DNA of 64,000 bases from contig JAIUPN010000001.1 in assembly GCA_020160755.1 (NCBI GenBank), positions 496,001 to 560,000 on the forward strand. The letters run 5' to 3'. This document shows, piece after piece, positions 1 to 7,754 of the stretch (position 1 is its first letter; each line of letters begins with the position of its first letter). The notes below the pieces were generated by a model. The model worked only from the letters and a program-made list of their open reading frames with translations. It did no database searches and was not told the origin of the DNA. The DNA comes from Pseudomonadota bacterium (GTDB lineage: Bacteria > Pseudomonadota > Alphaproteobacteria > Sphingomonadales > Sphingomonadaceae). A program made the translations under genes and the position numbers.

Positions 1-1
1 C

Positions 2-511
2 AAGGTGCGCGATGCCGTTGCCGGTCAGCCGGGCCCGATCGGCGGCGGCGCGCTGACGATCGACGGCGACGCGACGAGCCGCCGCCTGCTCAACAGCCTG
101 TCGCTGAACTGGACCCCGCTCGGCGAACGCGGTGCGGACGGCATGTGGTACGAGCGCGCCGAAATGGGCTTCTTCTGGGGTACGCGCTACAATTTCGACC
201 GCTTCGGCGCCGACGACGTCAAGGGGTGGTCGAACCTGATCGGTGCCGACTTCCGCTTCAACCTCGGCGAACATGTCGATGTCGGCGCGTCGGGCACCGT
301 GCGCGTCGGCACCGACGCCGATACGGTGAGCTGGGCGGGCGGCCCGACGCTGACGCTGGCGCCAATGAAAAATGCGAACATCACCTTCGGCTATAATTTC
401 GCCGGCTTCCACGACCGCGATTTCGAAGATGCGCGCTTCTCGCGCTCGGGCGCCTATGTAACCTTCAAGCTGAAGTTCGACCAGACGAGTTTCGCGGGGC
501 TGGGGCTGTAG
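2..511 (+). CDS. C-terminal part of an outer-membrane beta-barrel protein (5' truncated by window)
   Basis: The reading frame is open from the window edge and ends in TAG at 509-511, so only the last ~169 residues are seen. They alternate aromatic and polar residues in short strands (for example WYERAEMGFFWGTRYNF and ANITFGYNFAGF) and finish with a strand typical of barrel C-termini (AYVTFKLKFDQ). This suggests the membrane barrel of a large surface or secreted protein, but the family cannot be named without the N-terminus. It converges with the E2 gene across a strong hairpin. Confidence 0.6.
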   Translation, partial: KVRDAVAGQPGPIGGGALTIDGDATSRRLLNSLSLNWTPLGERGADGMWYERAEMGFFWGTRYNFDRFGADDVKGWSNLIGADFRFNLGEHVDVGASGTVRVGTDADTVSWAGGPTLTLAPMKNANITFGYNFAGFHDRDFEDARFSRSGAYVTFKLKFDQTSFAGLGL

Positions 512-528
512 GCCTGCCCTGCGCATAA

Positions 529-571
529 CGAAGCAATCCGGGGCGCGCGTCCACTGCCCCGGATTGCTTCG
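529..571. terminator. Perfect 16-bp stem-loop between convergent genes
   Basis: CGAAGCAATCCGGGGC (529-544) and its exact reverse complement (556-571) flank an 11-nt loop, midway between two converging genes. There is no clear U-tract on either strand. It most likely acts as a bidirectional terminator or 3'-end stabiliser. Confidence 0.65.
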
Positions 572-577
572 TCGCTA

Positions 578-1861
578 TCAATCGGCAAACAGCAGGACCG
601 GGGTTTCGATCAGCTTCTTGAGCGCCTGCACATAGCTTGCGGCATCCCAGCCATCGACGACGCGGTGGTCGCAGCTGATCGACAGGTTCATCAGCTTTGC
701 GCGGCGAATCTCGTCGCCGTCGAAGACCGGACGTTCGACGATCTTGTTCGGGCCGATGATCGCAACCTCGGGACGGTTGATCACCGGCGTCGTCGCGATG
801 CCGCCGAGCGGGCCGAGCGAGGTGACGGTGAGCGTGCCGCCGGTGAGTTCCTCGACCTTTGCCTTGCCGGTGCGCGCCGCTTCGGCAAGGCGGGTGATCT
901 CGCTCGCGAGCTGCCACACATTCTTGTCCTGCGCGTCGCGGATCACCGGGACCATCAGCCCTGCATCGGTCTGCGTCGCCATGCCGAGATGCACCGCGCC
1001 GTAGCGCGTGACTACGCCGCCTTCATCGTCGTAGCGCGCGTTGATCATCGGGAATTGCGGGATCGTGCGGCAGATCGCGACGATCAGGAAGGGCAGCATC
1101 GTCAGCTTCGGACGGCCACCGCGATTGGCGTTCAAATCGGCGCGCATCTCTTCGAGCGCGGTGACATCCATTTCCTCGACATAGGTGAAGTGCGGGATCG
1201 CGCGCTTCGACGCCGCCATATTCTCGGCGATCTTGCGGCGCATTCCGATGACCTTGATCGGCTCGTCGGCGCGGGCGCGGCTCGCGCCAGGAGCGTGATA
1301 GCCCTGCCCGCCGCTGTAGCGGAGGAAGGCGTCGAGGTCGGCGTGACGGATGCGGTCGCCCTCGGCCTGAATCTGCGACAGGTCGACGCCAAGATCCCTG
1401 GCGCGGGCACGAACGGCCGGCGAAGCAAGCACAGCGCGGCTGTGGTCTGCGGTCGCGACGGGTGCAGGTGCAGGTGCAGGTGTCGGCGTCGGCGCGGGGG
1501 CTGCAGCGGGCGCCGGTGCAGCGACCTCGGCCACCGAGATTTCCTCGGCGCCCGGCGTTTCCGCAACGATTTCCTGTTCGACAGGCGTGTCGACGGGCGG
1601 TGCCTCGACATCGCCGTCGCCATCGGTCTCGATCACCGCCAGCGTCGATCCGATCGGGATCAGGTCGCCGACCTCGCCCGCCAGTTCGACGACGATCCCC
1701 GAAACGGGCGATTCCATTTCGACGGTCGCCTTGTCGGTCATCATGTCGGCAAGCTGCGCGTCTTCCTCGACGCGCTCGCCGATCTTGACGTGCCAGGCGA
1801 CGATTTCGGCCTCGGCAATGCCTTCGCCGATGTCGGGCAGACGGAATGAATAACGGGCCAT
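578..1861 (-). CDS. bkdB: Branched-chain 2-oxoacid dehydrogenase E2 (lipoamide acyltransferase)
   Basis: 427-residue E2 core enzyme that transfers acyl groups from lipoamide to CoA in the branched-chain 2-oxoacid dehydrogenase complex. An N-terminal lipoyl domain (about 1-78) carries the lipoylated lysine in MTDKATVE (K44). A long Ala/Pro-rich linker follows (about 90-140), then a peripheral subunit-binding domain (about 145-180, SPAVRARARDLGVDL) and the acyltransferase domain with the catalytic SCDHRVVDG motif (H399, D403). It lies 4 bp downstream of the E1-beta gene, so it is the third gene of an E1a-E1b-E2 operon. No E3 is in the window. The association with E1a/E1b of the branched-chain type makes BCKDH more likely than pyruvate dehydrogenase. 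Confidence 0.92.
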   Translation of the reverse strand: MARYSFRLPDIGEGIAEAEIVAWHVKIGERVEEDAQLADMMTDKATVEMESPVSGIVVELAGEVGDLIPIGSTLAVIETDGDGDVEAPPVDTPVEQEIVAETPGAEEISVAEVAAPAPAAAPAPTPTPAPAPAPVATADHSRAVLASPAVRARARDLGVDLSQIQAEGDRIRHADLDAFLRYSGGQGYHAPGASRARADEPIKVIGMRRKIAENMAASKRAIPHFTYVEEMDVTALEEMRADLNANRGGRPKLTMLPFLIVAICRTIPQFPMINARYDDEGGVVTRYGAVHLGMATQTDAGLMVPVIRDAQDKNVWQLASEITRLAEAARTGKAKVEELTGGTLTVTSLGPLGGIATTPVINRPEVAIIGPNKIVERPVFDGDEIRRAKLMNLSISCDHRVVDGWDAASYVQALKKLIETPVLLFAD

Positions 1862-1865
1862 GGCG

Positions 1866-2888
1866 TCAGTCCTTCAAAATCTTGGTCAGCGCGGTCGCGA
1901 TGCGCACCGGGCCGGGGAAATAGGCCCATTCGAGGCTATGCGGATAAGGCGTGTCGAACCCGGTGACGCGTTCGACCGGCGCCTCGAGATGATAGAAGCA
2001 GCGTTCCTGCACCAGCGCGGCGAGTTCCGCGCCGAAGCCCGAGGTGCGCGTCGCTTCGTGGATGATCAGGCAGCGGCCGGTCTTCTTTACCGATGTTTCG
2101 ATCGCGTCGATATCGAGCGGCAACAAGGTGCGCAGGTCGATGATCTCGGCATCGATGCCCATTTCCTCGACGATCGTCTTCGTCACATGGACCATCGTGC
2201 CATAGGCGAGAATGGTGAGTGCTTCGCCCGAACGCACCGTTGCGGCCTTGCCGAGTTCGATACGGTAATAGTCTTCGGGTACCGCGCTCGCATCATGCTT
2301 CGACCAGGGCTCGACCGGACGATCATAATAACCGCTGAACGGACCGTTATAGATGCGCTTGGGTTCGAGGAAGACGACCGGGTCGTTATCCTCGATCGCC
2401 GCGATCAGCAGACCCTTGGCATCATAGGGATTCGACGGGATCACCGTCTTGACGCCGCAGATGTGCGTCATGATGCTCTCGGGCGACTGGCTGTGCGTCT
2501 GACCGCCGAAAATGCCGCCGCCGAAGGGGGTGCGCACCGTCATCGGGCAGATGAAGTCGTTCGCCGAACGATAGCGCAGACGCGCCGCCTCGCTGACGAG
2601 CTGATCGAGGCCCGGATAGATATAGTCCGCAAATTGGATTTCGGGGACCGGGCGCAGACCATAGGCCCCCATTCCGACCGCGACCCCGATGATGCCGCAT
2701 TCGTTGATGGGCGTGTCAAAGACGCGGGTCTTGCCGTGTTTTTTCTGCAGGCCAGCGGTCGCGCGGAACACACCCCCGAAAAAGCCGACGTCTTCGCCCA
2801 TCACGACCATGTTCGGGTCGCGCGCGAGCATGACGTCCATGGCGCTGTTGATCGCCTCGATCATGTTCATGGTTTTGGTTTCAGCCAT
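1866..2888 (-). CDS. bkdA2: Branched-chain 2-oxoacid dehydrogenase E1 subunit beta
   Basis: 340-residue transketolase-like beta subunit that forms the ThDP-dependent E1 decarboxylase with the upstream alpha subunit. Family features seen are MGEDVGFFGGVFRAT near the N-terminus, the TPINECGIIGVAVGMGAYG segment and the C-terminal transketolase domain (RTLLPLDIDAIETSVKKTGR). The reading frame extends upstream inside E1-alpha, but the start was set at ATG 2888 (MAETKTMNMIEA). This begins where homologues begin and overlaps the E1-alpha stop by one base (TAATG), a classic translational-coupling junction. Confidence 0.92.
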   Translation of the reverse strand: MAETKTMNMIEAINSAMDVMLARDPNMVVMGEDVGFFGGVFRATAGLQKKHGKTRVFDTPINECGIIGVAVGMGAYGLRPVPEIQFADYIYPGLDQLVSEAARLRYRSANDFICPMTVRTPFGGGIFGGQTHSQSPESIMTHICGVKTVIPSNPYDAKGLLIAAIEDNDPVVFLEPKRIYNGPFSGYYDRPVEPWSKHDASAVPEDYYRIELGKAATVRSGEALTILAYGTMVHVTKTIVEEMGIDAEIIDLRTLLPLDIDAIETSVKKTGRCLIIHEATRTSGFGAELAALVQERCFYHLEAPVERVTGFDTPYPHSLEWAYFPGPVRIATALTKILKD

Positions 2889-4198
2889 TATTCGGGCTTC
2901 CAATTGGGGCCGAACTTGGCCTCTTGCTCGGCGAGCATCTGATCGCATTGTTCCTTGAGGTGCCAGGGCATCTCTTCGAACACATCCTGGAACATCGTCT
3001 CGAAGGGCTGGTGCATCCCGTGCCCCAGAATACCGAGCTTTTCCGATTGCTTCTGGGTCGTCTTGACCAGATCGTCGAGTTCCTTCGCCTGCGTCTCGTG
3101 GCGTTCGGCATCCCATTCGCCGAGCGTTTCGAGATGCTGACGCAGCCGCGCGATCGGGTCGCCGAGCGGCCATGCGGTCGCCTCGTCGGCGGGGCGATAG
3201 GCGCTCGGATCGTCCGAGGTGCTGTGGCCTTCGCTGCGATAGGTGAAATGTTCGATCAGCGTCGGGCCATTGTTCGTCCGCGCGCGATCCGCCGCCCATT
3301 GTGTCGCGGCGTAGACCGCGAGCGGGTCGTTGCCGTCGATGCGCAAGCCCGCGATGCCATACCCCACAGCGCGGGCAGCAAAGGTCGTGCGCTCGCCGCC
3401 GGCAAAGCCCGAGAAGCTCGAGATCGCCCACTGGTTGTTGACGACGTTGAAGATGACCGGCGCGTTATAGACGGTCGCGAAGGTCAGCGCCGAATGGAAG
3501 TCGCCCTCGGCCGACGAGCCCTCGCCGCACCAGACGGTCGCGATCCGGCTGTCGCCCTTCGATGCCGACGCCATCGCCCAGCCCACCGCCTGCGGATATT
3601 GGGTCGCGAGGTTGCCCGACACGCTGAAGAACCCATGTTCGGGCGCCGAATACATGATCGGCAGCTGGCGGCCCATCAGGTGATCGCCGCGGTTCGAGTA
3701 GATCTGGTTCATCATCTGGATCAGCGGGTAGTCGCGCGCGATCAGGATGCCCTGCTGACGATAGCTGGGGAAACACATATCGCCGCGGTCGAGTGCCATC
3801 GTCGAGGCGACCGAGGTCGCCTCCTCGCCGGTGCACTTCATGTAAAAGCTGGTCTTGCCCTGCCGCTGGGCACGGAACATGCGATCGTCGAACGCGCGGA
3901 CGAGCATCATGTAGCGGAGCATGATGCGTAACCGTTCGGGGGTCAGCTTCGGGTCCCACTGCCCCTTCGCCTGCCCGTCGAAATCGAGCACGCGAACGAG
4001 GCCGTAGCTCAGTTCGCGCATCGCGTCGGGCTTCGTCGCTTCGCCCGGACGCGGGGTCGCTTCGACCGCCGGGACGTCGATATCACCAAAGTCGGGGGTA
4101 TCGCCGGGGCGATAGCGCGGTTCGGGGATATGAAGCGACAGCGGCGGCAGATTGCTCGCCGCGCGCCCCTCATCCTTCGGGGGGTGCGTCTCGGGCAT
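2888..4198 (-). CDS. bkdA1: Branched-chain 2-oxoacid dehydrogenase E1 subunit alpha
   Basis: 436-residue E1-alpha subunit. The ThDP-binding region is visible as WCGEGSSAEGDFHSAL followed by NVVNNQWAISS, and the phosphorylation-loop-like segment EHFTYRSEGHSTSDDPS marks the branched-chain class. The first ~60 residues are a Pro-rich extension also known in bacterial BCKDH alpha subunits. It is the first gene of the bkd operon; the 92 bp upstream, before thyA, hold an operator-like palindrome. It takes valine, leucine and isoleucine-derived 2-oxoacids toward branched acyl-CoA. Confidence 0.92.
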   Translation of the reverse strand: MPETHPPKDEGRAASNLPPLSLHIPEPRYRPGDTPDFGDIDVPAVEATPRPGEATKPDAMRELSYGLVRVLDFDGQAKGQWDPKLTPERLRIMLRYMMLVRAFDDRMFRAQRQGKTSFYMKCTGEEATSVASTMALDRGDMCFPSYRQQGILIARDYPLIQMMNQIYSNRGDHLMGRQLPIMYSAPEHGFFSVSGNLATQYPQAVGWAMASASKGDSRIATVWCGEGSSAEGDFHSALTFATVYNAPVIFNVVNNQWAISSFSGFAGGERTTFAARAVGYGIAGLRIDGNDPLAVYAATQWAADRARTNNGPTLIEHFTYRSEGHSTSDDPSAYRPADEATAWPLGDPIARLRQHLETLGEWDAERHETQAKELDDLVKTTQKQSEKLGILGHGMHQPFETMFQDVFEEMPWHLKEQCDQMLAEQEAKFGPNWKPE

Positions 4199-4246
4199 GT
4201 CCTCGTCCTTCGAGGCGCGAATCAGCGCCTAGTTATATTTCAACGT

Positions 4247-4271
4247 GGCGACATAATATTACAGTCGCCAT
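4247..4271. promoter_or_regulatory. Operator-like palindrome upstream of the bkd operon
   Basis: TGGCGAC (4247-4253) and GTCGCCA (4265-4271) are exact inverted 7-mers around an AT-rich core containing AATATT, about 50-75 bp upstream of the bkdA1 start. The AT-rich centre is unlike the flanking GC-rich DNA. A regulator-binding site or promoter element is inferred; the regulator is unknown. Confidence 0.4.
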
Positions 4272-4290
4272 ACGAATGCAACGGCGGCGG

Positions 4291-5226
4291 TCAAACCGCG
4301 ACGGGCGCCGGAATATGCGCTTGCGGCGCATAATCCTCGACCGCGAAATCCTCGAACCGATAGCCGAAAATGCTGTCGCGACGCCGCAGGATCCGCAGCC
4401 GGGGGCTGCCTTCCGGCACGCGCGACAGCTGTTCTTCGACCAGGTCCGCGTGGTTGAGGTAGAGATGCACGTCGCCGCCCGTCCACACCAGTTCGTGTGC
4501 ATGAAGGTCGCATTGTTGTGCAATTAGACGGGTGAGCAGCGCCGCTTCGAAGACGTTGAAGGCAAAGCCGAGGCCAAGGTCGCACGAACGCTGGAACAAG
4601 AGACACGACAGGCCGCCGTCGCTGCGGACGTGGAACTGATAGGTCATATGACACGGCGGCAGTGCCATGCGGTCGAGGTCGGCGACATTCCAGCCGGTAA
4701 AAATATGCCGCCGCGACCCCGGATTGTTGCGGAGCGACGCGATCAGCGCCGATATCTGGTCGTGACCCTGTTCGCTGCGCCGATAAAGCCCCTCGCCCGC
4801 CGGCTCATAGCGTGGCCAGTTCACCCATTGGTGGCCGTAGACCGGGCCAAGGTCGCCCCAGCGCGCGGCGAAATCCGCATCGGCGACGATCCGCGCCTCG
4901 AAATCGGCGGCGCTCATCGCTTCACCCGTTTCGCGGCGATATTTATCGAGCGGCCAGTCGGTCCAGATTTTGACGCCTTGCTCGACAAGCGGACGGATGT
5001 TCGTGTCGCCGGTCAGGAACCACAGCAGCTCGCGCGCCGCGGTCTTCCAGTAGACCCGCTTGGTCGTAAGCAACGGAATCGCATCGTCGCGCAGCGAGAA
5101 TCGCATCGTTTCACCGAAAAGCGAGCGGGTCCCGACGCCCGTCCGGTCGACGCGCTCGTCGCCCTCGACCCAGATACGGCGCATCAGGTCGAGATATTGA
5201 AGTTCATAATGGATGGAATCAGACAA
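4291..5226 (-). CDS. thyA: Thymidylate synthase
   Basis: Converts dUMP to dTMP with methylene-tetrahydrofolate. The catalytic Cys is in MALPPCHMTYQFHV (about C192), the dUMP-binding QRSCDLGLGFAFN block is intact, and the N-terminal DRTGVGTRSLFG loop is present. The chosen start is TTG 5226 (encoded MSDSIHYELQYL), about 311 residues, with GGAG a few bases upstream. The longer open frame to 5343 reads through unlike, Arg-rich sequence into the divergent gene's upstream region. The ~40-residue insertion after DKYRR is normal for longer ThyA forms. Confidence 0.93.
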   Translation of the reverse strand: MSDSIHYELQYLDLMRRIWVEGDERVDRTGVGTRSLFGETMRFSLRDDAIPLLTTKRVYWKTAARELLWFLTGDTNIRPLVEQGVKIWTDWPLDKYRRETGEAMSAADFEARIVADADFAARWGDLGPVYGHQWVNWPRYEPAGEGLYRRSEQGHDQISALIASLRNNPGSRRHIFTGWNVADLDRMALPPCHMTYQFHVRSDGGLSCLLFQRSCDLGLGFAFNVFEAALLTRLIAQQCDLHAHELVWTGGDVHLYLNHADLVEEQLSRVPEGSPRLRILRRRDSIFGYRFEDFAVEDYAPQAHIPAPVAV

Positions 5227-5366
5227 GACACACTCCCGATTTTCTCCCTCCGTTGCTAGGCCTCGCGCCTCGCGCGGACAAGGGAGCAGCGGGAGCCCGC
5301 GCGAATGGCCGCGCAAAGCCTCCGATGCGGGGCATTCCTGCATTGGGAATCACCCGCTCCCGGCGC

Positions 5367-5807
5367 ATGGCCCCGGCGATGACCCTGTTCGAACCCGTCG
5401 GCAAAGCGCCGGAACCGTCGGCGCTGGCCGGATTCGTGCCCCGCCAGTCCGAGGATATTGTCGCGCGCCATTTGCTGCGCCCGCTGTTCGGCGACGAACG
5501 CGAAACTCTGCTCCTTGCCGGATTCGATGCGTTCGAACGGCTGGTGCGGATGGAAAGCGCCGATGGCGACGCGACCGGGCGCTGCGTCATCCCGCCGCGT
5601 TGCTGGCGCGCGTTGCTGGGCGGCGACATCGCGGCGGTCGTGATGGCGCACAACCATCCTTCGGATACGCCCTGGCCGAGCGATGCCGACATCCGGACGA
5701 CGCACGACGCCGCACTTTTCCTGCGGACCATGGGTATCGAACTGGCCGATCACCTGATTTTCGTGACCGACGGCCATTTCAGCTTTCGGACCGCCCAAAT
5801 GATGTAG
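5367..5807 (+). CDS. JAB/MPN (RadC-like) domain protein
   Basis: About 146 residues from ATG 5367 (an alternative ATG at 5325 adds 14). The C-terminal half has the RadC metal-site signature AHNHPSDTPWPSDAD, matching H-x-H-P-S-(x)-P-S-x-x-D of the JAMM metalloprotease fold. The helix-hairpin-helix N-terminal region of full-length RadC is missing, so this is a JAB-only form. RadC proteins have no settled biochemical role; no DNA-repair function should be assumed. Divergent from thyA, followed by tRNA-Pro. Confidence 0.8.
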   Translation: MAPAMTLFEPVGKAPEPSALAGFVPRQSEDIVARHLLRPLFGDERETLLLAGFDAFERLVRMESADGDATGRCVIPPRCWRALLGGDIAAVVMAHNHPSDTPWPSDADIRTTHDAALFLRTMGIELADHLIFVTDGHFSFRTAQMM

Positions 5808-5912
5808 TTTCGACAATCGCATCGGGCGCACCGATTGCCGCTTGAAGTTCACGGAATGCGCGTCTAGAGGACCGCCCTGCCTTCGCATCGGCCCGCCGGT
5901 GCAAAGATCGGT

Positions 5913-5989
5913 CGGGGAGTAGCTCAGCCTGGTAGAGCACTGTCTTCGGGAGGCAGGGGCCGGAGGTTCGAATCCTCTCTCCCCGACCA
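5913..5989 (+). tRNA. tRNA-Pro (anticodon CGG)
   Basis: 77 nt including encoded CCA. Acceptor CGGGGAG pairs with CTCCCCG. The anticodon stem CTGTC/GGCAG encloses loop TTCGGGA (CGG), and the T-arm contains GGTTCGAATCC. Confidence 0.96.
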
Positions 5990-6141
5990 ATTTCCTGCAT
6001 ATTGCAGATTTTGCACCGTCTCTTCTTGTAAGTCGGCGCACAACACCCTAAATTCCTCTTACACCGCCGTGGTTTTCCCCCTTTCCATCGCGGTGAGTGC
6101 CCAGCCTTCATTGGCGCGGGCGCGTCCTCCCTGGACCCTGG

Positions 6142-6174
6142 CCACCTCGTACTTCGGTACGGGGTGGTTTTTTT
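6142..6174 (+). terminator. Rho-independent terminator downstream of tRNA-Pro
   Basis: CCACCTCGTAC-TTCG-GTACGGGGTGG forms an 11-bp stem with one wobble and a UUCG tetraloop, followed by seven T. It reads on the plus strand and its T-run runs into the stop codon of the opposing amidohydrolase gene. The 152 nt between tRNA-Pro and this hairpin show no convincing gene; a trailer or small RNA is possible. Confidence 0.85.
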
Positions 6175-7048
6175 ATTCAGCCGCTTGCGGGAATATTTCG
6201 GCCGATGGCCGCGCCTGCCCTGCTTCCGCAACCATTTCAGCAAACCAGTGCGCCAGCCTCGCGATGCGCGCCGTGTCGGGCAGGCGGTCGGGCGTGAGAT
6301 AGAGGCTGCGATCGATCTCGATCTGCACCGCGTGAATCGCATCGCCGGGGCGTCCGTGTGTCCGGACGATGTGCCCGCCGGCATAAGGCTGATTGCGCGA
6401 CACCGATGCGTCCAGCCGTTCGGCCGACGCCATCACCAGATCGACAAGCCATGCGCCCGCTGTCGCCCCAAAATGATCGCCCACAACGATGCGCGCGCCG
6501 TGCCCCGGCTGCCCGGCCGGAATCGCCGGCATCGAGTGAAGGTCGATCAATATCGCATGGCCGAACCGGTCGCGCGCCGCAGCCAGTTCTTCGGCCAGCA
6601 TCGCATGATAGGGCCGGTGAAGCGATTCGAGGCGCCAGTGCAGCGATGCGGGGTCGATCGGCCGCTTCCACAAGGAACCGCAGTCCGCGAGTCGCGTCGG
6701 GATGACCCCCAGCCCCGCCCTTTCCTTGCGGCCGGGCGCCGAGAACCGGTTTCGCAGCGACGGCGCGACCTCGCCCGGCGCCATCTGGCCTTCGCCGCGA
6801 TTGCAATCGGCGACGGCGCGCGCCCACAGGGCCTGGATAATCGTTGCCCCCGCATCGACCGCGCCCGCGGCGATCAGGTCGCACCAGCCGTCCTCGAGCC
6901 GCTCGAGATGCGACCGCTCGACGCGCGCAGCAGACAGGATTTCCGACGGATAGATGCGCCCCGCGTGCGGCACAGACACGACCACCGGTCCATTCGCCGC
7001 GGGCCGGTTGACAGCGATGGCGGCAGACGGGATGCTGCGGAACGGCAT
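6173..7048 (-). CDS. N-formylglutamate amidohydrolase family protein
   Basis: 291 residues of the FGase family (PF05013), zinc-dependent hydrolases that release formate from N-formylglutamate in histidine catabolism. Family marks are VVVSVPHAGRIYP near the N-terminus, the acidic ERLEDGWCDLI stretch, the metal/substrate segment ILIDLHSMP, GARIVVGDHFG and NQPYAGGHIVRTHG. No hut genes are next to it; in alphaproteobacteria the family often stands alone beside cpdR, as here, so the physiological substrate is uncertain. Confidence 0.87.
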   Translation of the reverse strand: MPFRSIPSAAIAVNRPAANGPVVVSVPHAGRIYPSEILSAARVERSHLERLEDGWCDLIAAGAVDAGATIIQALWARAVADCNRGEGQMAPGEVAPSLRNRFSAPGRKERAGLGVIPTRLADCGSLWKRPIDPASLHWRLESLHRPYHAMLAEELAAARDRFGHAILIDLHSMPAIPAGQPGHGARIVVGDHFGATAGAWLVDLVMASAERLDASVSRNQPYAGGHIVRTHGRPGDAIHAVQIEIDRSLYLTPDRLPDTARIARLAHWFAEMVAEAGQARPSAEIFPQAAE

Positions 7049-7188
7049 GGGCCCTGCGTGGCAAAAAAGACGCGATGAATCCAGCGCTGCGTTAATTTGT
7101 TAAATCTCTGACGTTATGCAGGGTATTGCTTAGAGGACGCAGCCAACGGGAACCGGCGGCGTCGAGGGACCAGGGAATAATATTCAGC

Positions 7189-7566
7189 ATGATTCGTATT
7201 TTGCTGGCCGAAGATGACGACGTGATGCGCGAATATCTTGCGCGCGCGCTGACCAGCGCCGGCTATCACGTCACCGCAGTCGACCGCGGCACCGCCGCGG
7301 TGCCCTACATCGATTCGGGGACTTTCGACCTGCTGCTCTCGGATATCGTCATGCCCGAAATGGACGGGATCGAACTCGCCCAGCATACGGCCAAGGCCGC
7401 GCCGCAAACACAGGTGATGTTCATCACCGGCTTTGCCGCGGTGTCGCTGCGCGCCGAGGAAAATGTACCGCAGGCGAAGCTGCTGTCGAAGCCGTTCCAC
7501 CTCAAGGATCTGGTGCGCGAGGTCGACAATATGTTCGGCCGCGCCGACCGGTCGAGCCAACAATAA
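7189..7566 (+). CDS. cpdR: CpdR-type single-domain response regulator
   Basis: 125-residue stand-alone receiver. The acidic pocket is EDDD, the phosphoacceptor is in LLSDIVMPEMDGIELA, the switch Thr is in MFITGFAA, and the lysine is in LSKPFHLKDLVREV. The VMFITGFAAV...SKPFHL signature is characteristic of CpdR, which in Caulobacter delivers ClpXP substrates such as CtrA according to phosphorylation state. Start ATG 7189 is chosen over an earlier in-frame codon because homology begins there (MIRILLAEDDD). Divergent from the amidohydrolase. Confidence 0.9.
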   Translation: MIRILLAEDDDVMREYLARALTSAGYHVTAVDRGTAAVPYIDSGTFDLLLSDIVMPEMDGIELAQHTAKAAPQTQVMFITGFAAVSLRAEENVPQAKLLSKPFHLKDLVREVDNMFGRADRSSQQ

Positions 7567-7636
7567 TCACGACGGCGCGCGCGGGGGCTTGCCAAGCCGC
7601 CCGGAGGCCTTTAGGGGGCGCGTCACCCCAAGGGAT

Positions 7637-7711
7637 GGGCGTGTAGCTCAGTGGTAGAGCACTGTGTTGACATCGCAGGGGTCGCAAGTTCAATCCTTGC
7701 CACGCCCACCA
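7637..7711 (+). tRNA. tRNA-Val (anticodon GAC)
   Basis: 75 nt with encoded CCA. Acceptor GGGCGTG/CACGCCC; anticodon stem CTGTG/CGCAG with loop TTGACAT (GAC); T-loop GTTCAATCC. Confidence 0.96.
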
Positions 7712-7713
7712 TT

Positions 7714-7750
7714 AAAAACGCCGCCACCCCAACGGGTTGGCGGCGTTTTT
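7714..7750. terminator. Bidirectional terminator after tRNA-Val
   Basis: CGCCGCCA (7719-7726) pairs with TGGCGGCG (7738-7745), flanked by A5 and T5. It begins 3 bp after the tRNA and ends 5 bp before the stop of the converging SDR gene, so it serves both strands. Confidence 0.9.
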
Positions 7751-7754
7751 GCTT

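Noticed and set aside
1440..1510. GCAGGTGCAGGTGCAGG-type repeats in the E2 gene
   Set aside because: They encode the Ala/Pro-rich interdomain linker of E2.
665..1849. 394-residue antisense open frame across the E2 gene
   Set aside because: Shadow of the E2 coding strand; no domain recognised.
5253..5366. Longer N-terminus for the JAB protein from 5253
   Set aside because: Arg/Gly-rich upstream codons lie in the thyA promoter region, with no family similarity; later ATG preferred.
7092..7103. TTAATTTGTTAA in the cpdR promoter as a CtrA box
   Set aside because: CtrA sites need TTAA-N7-TTAA; here the spacing is 4, so the match fails.
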